Origin: SZUA-252 sp035716005
GTDB lineage: Bacteria > Eisenbacteria > RBG-16-71-46 > SZUA-252
DNA length: 64,000 nucleotides
Reading direction: 5' to 3'
Assembly (NCBI GenBank): GCA_035716005.1
Contig: DASTKG010000025.1
Coordinates: forward strand, 15,275-79,274
Part shown: positions 25,417-32,866 of the stretch, in pieces
Position numbering within the stretch: the first letter of the stretch is position 1
How the letters are laid out: each line of letters opens with the position of its first letter
The notes under the pieces: generated by a model
The model's database searches: none
What the model was told of the DNA's origin: nothing
Seen by the model: only the letters and a program-made list of their open reading frames with translations
Position numbers and translations under genes: made by a program

Positions 25417-26522
25417 GACCCGTCCTCGCCGTGAAGTCTCGCCGCGATCGCCTTCCGGAGCTCGGGGAGCCCATCGCGCGTCACGGCCGAGACGAAGACC
25501 GCGCCGGGATGCTGCGCGCGGAGGCCCAGGAGCGCGATCTCGTCGTGGAGGGCGTCGATCTTGTTGAAGACGAGGAGCCGCGGGCGCTGGAGCGCGTCGA
25601 GCTCCTCGAGCACGGCGTGCACCGCCTCGATGTGGGCGTCGATGTCGGGCTCGGTCGCGTCGACGACGTGGAGGAGGAGATCGGCCTCGGTCACCTCCTC
25701 GAGCGTGGCGCGGAACGACGCGACGAGGTGGGCGGGAAGCTTCCGGATGAAGCCGACGGTGTCGGTGAGGAGGACCCTCACGCGCCCCTCCGCGGCGATG
25801 GCGCGCGTCGTGGGATCGAGCGTGGCGAAGAGCTGGTTCTCGACGTAGACGTTGGCGCGCGCGACGGCGTTGAAGAGGGTCGACTTCCCCGCGTTCGTGT
25901 AGCCGACGAGCGAGACCTTGAAGCACTCCTTCCGCCCCTTCCGCTGCACGCGCCGCTCGCGGACGACCCCTTCGAGATCGCGCTTCAGCCGTGCGATCCG
26001 CTCGCGGATGCGGCGGCGGTCGACCTCGAGCTGCGTCTCGCCGGGGCCGCGGGTTCCGATGCCGCCGCCGAGGCGCCCGAGGTGCTCCCACATGCGCGTG
26101 AGCCGCGGCAGGAGGTATTCGAGCTGCGCCAGCTCGACCTGAAGCCGGGCCTCGCGCGTCCGCGCGCGGCGGGCGAAGATGTCGAGGATGAGGCCGCTCC
26201 GGTCGACGACGCGCATCCCGAGCTCCTTCTCGAGATTCTTGTGCTGGGCGGGCGAGAGATCGTCGTCGAGGAGGAGGAGCCCGGCGCGCTCTTCCGCCGC
26301 CAGCTCCTGGATCTCCTCGATCTTCCCCTTGCTGAGAAACGTCGACGCGCGCACGGGGCCCCGGCGCTGCACCACCTGGCCGCGCACCCGGGCGCCGGCC
26401 GTTTCGGCCAGGAGCTTCAACTCGGCGAGCGTGGCGGAATCGACGGCCCCGCGCGTGACGCGGCCCGCGAGGATGGCGCGTTCGGGGTCCCCCGCCGGGC
26501 GCGCGGCGTCCGTCAGCCGCAC
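25413..26522 (-). CDS. hflX: Ribosome-associated GTPase HflX
   Basis: This protein splits or rescues stalled 70S ribosomes. The N-terminal HflX domain has STFLSKGKIEEIQEL and LLLDDDLSPAQHKNLEKEL. The glycine-rich linker GGGIGTRGPGETQLE leads to the G domain with G1 GYTNAGKSTLFN (about 205-216), G3 DTVGFI and G4 NKID. From GTG 26522 it is 369 residues; an in-frame start at 26606 would add 28 residues but overlap the upstream M24 gene by 56 bp. The end overlaps the second M24 gene by 4 bp. Confidence 0.9.
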   Translation of the reverse strand: MRLTDAARPAGDPERAILAGRVTRGAVDSATLAELKLLAETAGARVRGQVVQRRGPVRASTFLSKGKIEEIQELAAEERAGLLLLDDDLSPAQHKNLEKELGMRVVDRSGLILDIFARRARTREARLQVELAQLEYLLPRLTRMWEHLGRLGGGIGTRGPGETQLEVDRRRIRERIARLKRDLEGVVRERRVQRKGRKECFKVSLVGYTNAGKSTLFNAVARANVYVENQLFATLDPTTRAIAAEGRVRVLLTDTVGFIRKLPAHLVASFRATLEEVTEADLLLHVVDATEPDIDAHIEAVHAVLEELDALQRPRLLVFNKIDALHDEIALLGLRAQHPGAVFVSAVTRDGLPELRKAIAARLHGEDGS

Positions 26523-26550
26523 GTGCCCGGTGATGGCGTCGGCCTCGTGG

Positions 26551-27783
26551 CTATGTCGCGGGCGCGACTTCGAGCCCGTACGGGATGTGCTCCGCGAGGT
26601 TCTCAAAGGTACCGTCCGGCCTGGCGTAGACCACGTCTTCGATGCGCACGCCGAGGCCGCGAGAGGGATAGTAGAGGCCGGGCTCGAGCGTGAAGAGCGA
26701 GCCGGGCTCGAGACGATCGGGATTGGAGGGCGGTCCGCCCAGATTGGGGCGCTCGTGCACCTCGAGCCCGATGCCGTGGCCCAGGCCGTGCACGTACCCC
26801 TCCTCGATGCGGTCGTTCTGCCGAATGGTCGGGTGTCCCTGCTTCTCGAAGAAGTCGCAGAGCCGGTCCTGGTAGGAGCGCGCCCGCGCCCCCGATTCCA
26901 GGGCGCCGTACGAGTCTCGCAAGGAGGCGTGCACGCAGTCGTAGAGCGCGCGCAGCTCGGGAGTCGCGCGCCCCACGCAGAAGGTGCGCGTCACGTCGAA
27001 GAAGTAGCCCCCGTGCGGCTGCGCCGGGAAGATGTCGATCACGATCGGCGCGCCCTCGAGGAGAACGTCGTCGTCGTTCCCGCTGTTGTGCGGCACGCCG
27101 GCATCCCGTCCCTGGGCGACGATGTTCCCGTGCGGCTCCTCGAGGCCCGCCTCGAAGAAGACGCGGCGGATCTCGCGGCGGAGCCGTCCGACGGTCACCC
27201 AGCCCTCGGCGTCGCGAAGCCGGCCACCCTCCAGGCGCCCCTTTCCGATCGTCTCGCGGACGCGCGCGTAGGCGGTTCCGCAGACTGCGCCGACCTTCCG
27301 CACCTCCGCCACCTCCGCCTCCTCCTTCGTGAGCCGGGCCTGAAGGAAGAGCCGCGGATCGCGGTCCTCCACGATCTCGAGATCGGGGCGCCGCGCGCGC
27401 AGGCGGCCGAGGACTTCGAAGTAGCGGCCGATCGGTCCGATGCCGTCGACGAGGATGCGGCCGGTCACCCCGAGATCGCGCAGGACCTCGTCGAGGAATC
27501 GCGCCTCCGCGGCCGTGGGCGTCGCCTCCTCGGTGGCGATCTTCCGGTAGCCACGCTGGCCGTAGTCGCTCAGATCGAAGCCCGTGGCCGCCGCGGCGTC
27601 GCGCTCCATGGAGGCATGGACCAGGTGCGGCCTCGCGCCGCGCCGCCAGACGAGGATGCTGGTGGAGAGATGCTCGCGCGTTCCGACGAGGTACGAAAAG
27701 GTCGGATTCGGGTGCTCCGTTTTCAGGACTACGGCGGCCGCGAGGTCGCGCTCCTTCAGGAGCGCGTCGACGTCAGAGCGCAT
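26551..27783 (-). CDS. M24-family Xaa-Pro aminopeptidase
   Basis: This is a 410-residue cytoplasmic peptidase with a creatinase N-domain (residues 1-150) and the M24 core. Metal ligands are intact: Asp in IVIDIFPAQ, Asp in YFFDVTRTF, His in VHGLGHGIGLEVHE, Glu in FTLEPGLYY and Glu in VRIEDVVYA. The ATG follows a good GGAGG at 8 bp. It is the first of four minus-strand genes (M24, hflX, M24, arfB) and lies 57 bp downstream of the ABC permease. Confidence 0.88.
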   Translation of the reverse strand: MRSDVDALLKERDLAAAVVLKTEHPNPTFSYLVGTREHLSTSILVWRRGARPHLVHASMERDAAAATGFDLSDYGQRGYRKIATEEATPTAAEARFLDEVLRDLGVTGRILVDGIGPIGRYFEVLGRLRARRPDLEIVEDRDPRLFLQARLTKEEAEVAEVRKVGAVCGTAYARVRETIGKGRLEGGRLRDAEGWVTVGRLRREIRRVFFEAGLEEPHGNIVAQGRDAGVPHNSGNDDDVLLEGAPIVIDIFPAQPHGGYFFDVTRTFCVGRATPELRALYDCVHASLRDSYGALESGARARSYQDRLCDFFEKQGHPTIRQNDRIEEGYVHGLGHGIGLEVHERPNLGGPPSNPDRLEPGSLFTLEPGLYYPSRGLGVRIEDVVYARPDGTFENLAEHIPYGLEVAPAT

Positions 27784-27840
27784 GCGAATTCCTCCGGATC
27801 GTGGCCGCGATGGCGATGGCGTGCGGGCCCCTTCGCGCGC

Positions 27841-29034
27841 TCATGTGCGGAAGAGGACCTGTTCGTTCGAGAAGAGGCGGATGGCCACGACGATCATGAC
27901 CGCGGCGAGGAGGCTGCTCGACCCGATGGCGGCGAACGCGTGCGCCGCCTGCACCGTGTCGGTGAGGATCTCGCGCTGGAGGAGCGCGGTGTTCAAGATC
28001 GGGATGAAGAACTGCTTCATCGGCACCGACTGCGACTGGGAGAAGGAGCTGAGTCCCAGGAAGACGGACGCCATGTAGACGTACGTGGCGTAGGTCTGCC
28101 CCTCGCGCATGCTCCGCGCGAAGCAGCCGATGGCCACGAGGACCGCGCTGAGGAAGATCGCCGCGGGCAGGAGGGTCAGGAAGAGGAGCACCATCTTCTC
28201 CGGGCCGATCGAGAGCTCGAGCGACTGGCTCTGCATGGCCGAGAAGCGGCTGGCCAGAATCCCGAACGAGATCCAGAGCCCGAGGATGCCGGTGATCGCG
28301 CCGGTCAGGGACGCCGCCAGCACCGCCAGCACCTTCCCGACCACCAGCTCGGCGCGCGTCGCCGCGCTCGCGAGGATCGTCTCGAGCGTGCTTCGCTCCT
28401 TCTCCCCCGTCGTCGCGTCGACGGCCGTCTGCATCGACCCCGCGGCCACCATGAAGATGAGGAGATACGGAATCATGAGCGCCGCGACGTACCGCCCGAC
28501 CTCCTTTTTCGAGGAGACGTCCTTCCGCTCCACGGTGAGCGCGGGCGGCGCGTCGGCCGTGGCGCCGCGGCTCTTCGCCCACGCGAGGGTGAGGGACTGG
28601 CGGATGTCGTCGAGGGCCGGCTTCAGCCGCTTCGCCGTCTCCGACGACATGTTGTCGGCGTCCTTGTAGAGGAGCTCCACCTTCACGCTGTCGCCGCGCG
28701 CGATGAGCCCCGCGAGGTCGGGCGGCACGACGAGGATCGCCTGGACGCCCGCGTCGTCGAGGTTCGCCGGCACCTCGACGAGCGAGACGACGGTCACGCC
28801 CTCCACGGCGCGCACCTTCTCGGCCGCGGCCGGGAACTGCGCGGAGCCGACGATCCCGACCTGCACCGCGAACGTCTTGGCCTCGTCGTTGTTCTTATGC
28901 TGGATGTAGGCCATGAGCATGAGCAGGGCCGGGTAGAGGACGAACGGGAAGACGAAGATGGCGAAGATCGTCCGCCCGTCGCGGAGCGTGTCGGTGATCT
29001 CCTTGCGGAAGACGGCGAGCGTCTTAGCGGTCAT
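27841..29034 (-). CDS. NatB-like ABC-2 transporter permease
   Basis: The 397-residue protein has an N-terminal membrane helix (about 20-43), a large extracytoplasmic domain (about 45-190) and five or six C-terminal helices. The conserved NatB/ABC-2 segment STLETILASAATRAELVVGK (about 215-234) is present. NatB-type permeases pair with an ATPase for Na+ or drug export. Its start overlaps the ATPase gene by 11 bp, forming a two-gene exporter. The substrate is unproven. Confidence 0.82.
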   Translation of the reverse strand: MTAKTLAVFRKEITDTLRDGRTIFAIFVFPFVLYPALLMLMAYIQHKNNDEAKTFAVQVGIVGSAQFPAAAEKVRAVEGVTVVSLVEVPANLDDAGVQAILVVPPDLAGLIARGDSVKVELLYKDADNMSSETAKRLKPALDDIRQSLTLAWAKSRGATADAPPALTVERKDVSSKKEVGRYVAALMIPYLLIFMVAAGSMQTAVDATTGEKERSTLETILASAATRAELVVGKVLAVLAASLTGAITGILGLWISFGILASRFSAMQSQSLELSIGPEKMVLLFLTLLPAAIFLSAVLVAIGCFARSMREGQTYATYVYMASVFLGLSSFSQSQSVPMKQFFIPILNTALLQREILTDTVQAAHAFAAIGSSSLLAAVMIVVAIRLFSNEQVLFRT

Positions 29035-29770
29035 CGGCCACCCCCTTCACCACGTCCACGAAGACGTCCTCGAGACTGCCCGAGCCGTTCCCGGCGCCGA
29101 GCTGCGCGAGCGTCCCCTGCCGGAGGATCGATCCCTTCTCGATGATGGCGATCTCGTCGCAGATCCGCTCCGCCTCGGTCATGATGTGGGTGGAGTAGAT
29201 GACCGTCCTCCCCTTCTTCTTGAGATCGAGCACGAGGGAGAGCACCTCCCGCGCGCCGAAGACGTCGAGCCCGGACGTCGGCTCGTCGAAGATGAGGACC
29301 TCGGGATCGTGAAAGACGACGCGCGCGATCGAGAGCCGCTGCTTCATGCCGGTCGACATCCTGCCGACGCGCTTGTCCAGGAGTTCCTCGAGTCCGAAGG
29401 GTCCGGTCAGCTCCTCGACGCGCGAGGGTATGCGCGCGGCGTCCATCCCCGCGAGGGTTCCGAAGTAGGCCAGGAGCTCGCGTCCGGTGAGCCGGTCGTA
29501 GAGCTTCGTGTCGCCCGAGAGGTAGCCGATCCGCCGGCGCACCTCCGCCGGCCGCTCCACGATGTCGAAGCCCGCCACCTTCGCCGTGCCGGCCGACGGG
29601 GTGAGAATCGTCGCGAGCATGCGGAGCGTCGTCGTCTTGCCGGCGCCGTTCCGGCCGAGAAGTCCGAAGACCTGGCCCGGCTTGCAGACGAAGGAGATCT
29701 CCTTCACCGCGGGGATGTCCCCCTTCTTTCGATCGTGAAAGGTCTTCCGTAGCCCCTGGACTTCGATCAA
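29024..29770 (-). CDS. NatA-like ABC transporter ATP-binding protein
   Basis: The 248-residue ABC ATPase has Walker A GRNGAGKT (residues 39-46), signature MSTGMKQRLSIAR (about 137), Walker B VLIFDEPTSGLD and the switch His in IYSTHIM. It starts at TTG 29770 behind a GGGAGAG ribosome site. Co-translation with the NatB-like permease suggests a Na+/H+ or toxic-compound exporter. It is the first gene of a long minus-strand run reaching to 23717. Confidence 0.87.
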   Translation of the reverse strand: MIEVQGLRKTFHDRKKGDIPAVKEISFVCKPGQVFGLLGRNGAGKTTTLRMLATILTPSAGTAKVAGFDIVERPAEVRRRIGYLSGDTKLYDRLTGRELLAYFGTLAGMDAARIPSRVEELTGPFGLEELLDKRVGRMSTGMKQRLSIARVVFHDPEVLIFDEPTSGLDVFGAREVLSLVLDLKKKGRTVIYSTHIMTEAERICDEIAIIEKGSILRQGTLAQLGAGNGSGSLEDVFVDVVKGVADDR

Positions 29771-29881
29771 GGAGATCTCTCCCTTGGTGGTGAGCCTCGC
29801 CTGCGGAACCGCCTTTGGAGCAAAGAGCCTCCCAGTCTAGGAACGGGGCGGGAGGGTGTCAACGGAGGCCGGAATCTCGGC

Positions 29882-29910
29882 TTGAAGCTCGGCGTCTAAA
29901 TCGTTACATT
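29882..29910 (+). promoter_or_regulatory. Promoter of trxA
   Basis: TTGAAG (29882-29887), a 17-bp spacer and TACATT (29905-29910) form a good housekeeping-type promoter. It predicts a ~64-nt leader ending in AAGGAG (29966-29971) before the trxA ATG. Confidence 0.7.
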
Positions 29911-29980
29911 GTAGGCATGGTGCGACGGGGCGCGCCGATAACCGACACAGCCGTAACTACTTGCGAAGGAGTTCACACCA

Positions 29981-30313
29981 ATGTCCCAGGCCGTCACCGA
30001 AGTCACCGACAGCACGTTCGACGCCGAGGTGCTGCAGTCTCAGGTCCCCGTGCTCGTCGATTTCTGGGCCACCTGGTGCGGCCCCTGCCGCATGATCGCG
30101 CCCGTCGTGGAAGAGTTGGCGAAGCAGTACGAGGGGAAGCTGAAGGTCACGAAGGTGGACGTGGACAACAACACGCGCATCGCGACCAAGTACGACATCC
30201 GCAGCATCCCCAGCCTCTACATCTTCAAGGGCGGCAAGGTGGTTCAGACGATCATCGGCGCGGTGCCGAAGAACCAGCTGGTCTCGGCGCTCGAGGGCGT
30301 GCTCGCCGCGTAG
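29981..30313 (+). CDS. trxA: Thioredoxin
   Basis: This 110-residue protein is a single thioredoxin domain with active site WATWCGPCR (Cys33 and Cys36), the cis-Pro loop RSIPSLYIFKGGK and C-terminal helix. It is a general cytoplasmic disulfide reductant. It is a single-gene transcription unit with its own promoter, a strong AAGGAG ribosome site and a downstream hairpin, lying alone between minus-strand operons. Confidence 0.97.
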   Translation: MSQAVTEVTDSTFDAEVLQSQVPVLVDFWATWCGPCRMIAPVVEELAKQYEGKLKVTKVDVDNNTRIATKYDIRSIPSLYIFKGGKVVQTIIGAVPKNQLVSALEGVLAA

Positions 30314-30338
30314 GCGGACGCCTCACTCGAAATACGCG

Positions 30339-30368
30339 AGGGCCGGACGTGGCGACACGCCCGGCCCT
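30339..30368 (+). terminator. Hairpin between convergent trxA and kinase genes
   Basis: Arms of 12 bp with a single A/C mismatch (30339-30350 and 30357-30368) enclose the loop GGCGAC, 26 bp past the trxA stop. No T-run follows on the plus strand, so it may serve both directions. Confidence 0.55.
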
Positions 30369-30388
30369 TCGCATGTCCGGCCCGCGCC

Positions 30389-32863
30389 TCAGCCGGTGAA
30401 TCCCATTTTCTTCAAGAACACCCCCCATCTCGGATCGCCGCGAAGCGAGCGGAAGAGCGGGTCGATCTTCACCTCCGCGAGGCCCGGATCCCGGCGCGCG
30501 TACGCCTTCTCCAGCCACTCGAACGCGCGGTCCGTCTCGCCGCGAAACGCGTAGGCGCCCGCGATCTGGAAGAGCGCGTTCTCCCGATGTTTCTCGATCA
30601 GCTCGCGGAGCGCGGCGTCGGATCCCGCCCGGTCGCGCTCGAGAAAGCGCGACAGGACGAGCCCATGGAGCCGGAAGTAGTCGACCGGAACCCGCTCGAA
30701 GAGCGCCCGCGCCTCCGCCGCGCGCCCCTGCGCGATGCGAACGAGGCCCGTGCCGTAGGGTAGGAATCCGTTCTCGGGCCCGAGTTCCATCGCCTTCTTC
30801 AGCGCGCTGTCGGCCTCGGCGAGGCGGCCCGCCTGATAGGCGTGCGCGCCCAGGTTTCGCAGCGCCGAGACGCTGAGCGGATCGAGCGCGGCGGCGCGGC
30901 GGTCGAGGTCGATCGCCTGATCGAGCCGCCCGAGCGACGCGAACGCGCCGGAGACCGCGTGGAGGACGTCGGCGTTCCCCGGCGCGAGCGCGAGCGCGCG
31001 CTGGTAGGAAGAGTCCGCCAGGCTCCAGTTCCAGTCGTGCCAGAGATTGACCCAGCCGAGCGCCACGTATCCCTCGGCGAGATCCGGCTCCAACTTCAGC
31101 GATCGCTCGGCCGCCTCCCGCGCGCGCGCGAACCCTTCGTCGGCCGACGTCGCCCACCCCCACGACGCCTGCGCCATGTGGGCTCGCGAGAGCCCCGCCC
31201 AGGCGAGGGCGTTCTCGGGATCGAGGGCCACGGCGCGGCGGAAGAAGTCGATCGCCTTCGCCATGTCTCCCTCGTTGAAGCGATCGTAGAAGAAGCGCCC
31301 CTGGAGATAGAGGCGATACGCCTCGGGATTCGTTCCGCGGCCGCTCGCCGCCGCCTGAACGTCGGCGGGATTCAGCCCGGCCGCGGCGCCGGCGCCCTTG
31401 GTTCCCTCGAGCGCCGTTCGCAGTTCCTTCACCACCGCCTGCGCGATCCGATCCTGCACGGAGAAGACATCGTCGATCACGAGATCGAACGTCTCGGACC
31501 AGACGTGAAAGCCGTCCGACGCCTGGATGAGCTGCGCCGTGATCCGATACCGCTTCCCTTCCTTCCGGACGCTCCCCTCGAGAACGTGCGCCACGTGGAG
31601 CTGCCGCCCCACCTCCGGGATTTGGACCTCCTTGCCCTTGAAACTGAACGATGACGTGCGCGCCGCGACGCGGACACCTTTCAGTTGGGCGAGAACGTTC
31701 AGCAGCTCTTCGCTGATGCCGTCGGCGAAGTATTCCTGGTCCTTCGCCGGGCTGAGATCGACGAAGGGAAGCACCGCGACCGACGCGTATTCGGCGGGAG
31801 CGGTCGCCGAGGCCGGCGACTCGGGGGGCGTCGGCTTCCCGGCGCGCGAGGACTCCCAGACGCGGTAGCCGCCGATGGCGACGGCCACGGCGACGATGAC
31901 GAGCGCGGGCGCGAGCCAGCGCGGCGCGCGACGACCCGGCGTCGAGAGCCGGGCCGTCGAGGGGCGCGCGTAGGCGAGGGCTCCGCCCCCGCTCGCGACG
32001 GCGGCCTCCACGAGCCGGAGCTCGTTCCGGACGTCCTTCGCGGTCTGAAAGCGGTTCTCGGGATTCTTCTCGAGGCAGCGCCCCACGATCCGAACGAGGT
32101 CGGCGGGGAGATCGTCCCGCTCGGCGGCCATCGGCGGGGGGATGTCGCGAAGAATCGAGGAGGCGAGATCGGCTTCGGTCCGGCCGTCGAAGGGGCGCCG
32201 GCCCGTCGTCAGCTCATAGAGGATGACGCCGAGCGGGAAGAGATCGGTCCGGGCGTCGAGCGGCTCGCCTCGGAGCTGCTCGGGGGCCATGTAGGGGATC
32301 GTCCCCATCACGTGCCCCTCCACCGACTGGAATCCCTTCACCGTGAGCGTGGCGGCGTCGGCCGTGGCGTCTTGTTCGCCGGCGGCCGCCGGCTTCGCCA
32401 ATCCGAAGTCGAGCACCTTCACGCGCCCGTCCTTCGACACCATCACGTTCGCGGGCTTAAGATCGCGGTGGACGATCCCCTTCTCGTGCGCCGCGGCGAG
32501 CGCGTCGGCGATCGGGATGGCGAGCTCGAGGAGGCGGGGAACGGGGAGTCCCCCGCGGGCGACCAGCAGATCGAGGCTCTCTCCCTCGACGAGCTCCATC
32601 GTGAGGAAGCGGACGCCGTCCGACTCCTCGATCGAATGGAGCGTGACGATGTTCGGATGATTGAGCGAGGCGACGGTCTTCGCCTCGCGCTCGAGCCGCG
32701 CGAGCCGCTCCGCGCTGGCCGCCACCGCCTCGGGAAGGACTTTCACCGCCACGTCGCGCCCGAGCCGGTGGTCGCGCGCGCGATAGACCTCGCCCATCCC
32801 GCCCGCGCCGAGGGGGGCGAGAATCTCGTACGCACCGAGCCGAGTACCGGTCTTCAGCGACAT
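30389..32863 (-). CDS. Membrane Ser/Thr protein kinase with TolB-N-like and TPR domains
   Basis: The 824-residue protein has a complete Hanks-type kinase domain (1-285): glycine loop LGAGGMGEVYRA (18-29), Lys41 in VAVKV, catalytic HRDLKPANV (132-140), and DFG at 152-154. One membrane helix (about 318-338) separates it from an extracytoplasmic part. That part opens with a TolB-N/FlgO-like domain (SVAVLPFVDLSPAKDQEYFA, then GISEELLNVL) followed by about eight TPR units. This architecture is frequent in Acidobacteria-like genomes. It follows the helicase gene by 3 bp. The stimulus and substrates are unknown. Confidence 0.9.
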   Translation of the reverse strand: MSLKTGTRLGAYEILAPLGAGGMGEVYRARDHRLGRDVAVKVLPEAVAASAERLARLEREAKTVASLNHPNIVTLHSIEESDGVRFLTMELVEGESLDLLVARGGLPVPRLLELAIPIADALAAAHEKGIVHRDLKPANVMVSKDGRVKVLDFGLAKPAAAGEQDATADAATLTVKGFQSVEGHVMGTIPYMAPEQLRGEPLDARTDLFPLGVILYELTTGRRPFDGRTEADLASSILRDIPPPMAAERDDLPADLVRIVGRCLEKNPENRFQTAKDVRNELRLVEAAVASGGGALAYARPSTARLSTPGRRAPRWLAPALVIVAVAVAIGGYRVWESSRAGKPTPPESPASATAPAEYASVAVLPFVDLSPAKDQEYFADGISEELLNVLAQLKGVRVAARTSSFSFKGKEVQIPEVGRQLHVAHVLEGSVRKEGKRYRITAQLIQASDGFHVWSETFDLVIDDVFSVQDRIAQAVVKELRTALEGTKGAGAAAGLNPADVQAAASGRGTNPEAYRLYLQGRFFYDRFNEGDMAKAIDFFRRAVALDPENALAWAGLSRAHMAQASWGWATSADEGFARAREAAERSLKLEPDLAEGYVALGWVNLWHDWNWSLADSSYQRALALAPGNADVLHAVSGAFASLGRLDQAIDLDRRAAALDPLSVSALRNLGAHAYQAGRLAEADSALKKAMELGPENGFLPYGTGLVRIAQGRAAEARALFERVPVDYFRLHGLVLSRFLERDRAGSDAALRELIEKHRENALFQIAGAYAFRGETDRAFEWLEKAYARRDPGLAEVKIDPLFRSLRGDPRWGVFLKKMGFTG

Positions 32864-32866
32864 CGG

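Noticed and set aside
24130..26091. A 653-codon frame joining the second M24 gene to sequence inside hflX
   Set aside because: The first ~225 codons are antisense-like Arg/Ala/Pro sequence in hflX. The GTG at 25416 with GTGA overlap fits the family start.
26523..26606. Longer HflX start at 26606
   Set aside because: It overlaps the M24 gene by 56 bp, and the added residues (RTSRSTSRTGSKSRPRHS) do not look like HflX. It remains possible, so it is noted as an alternative.
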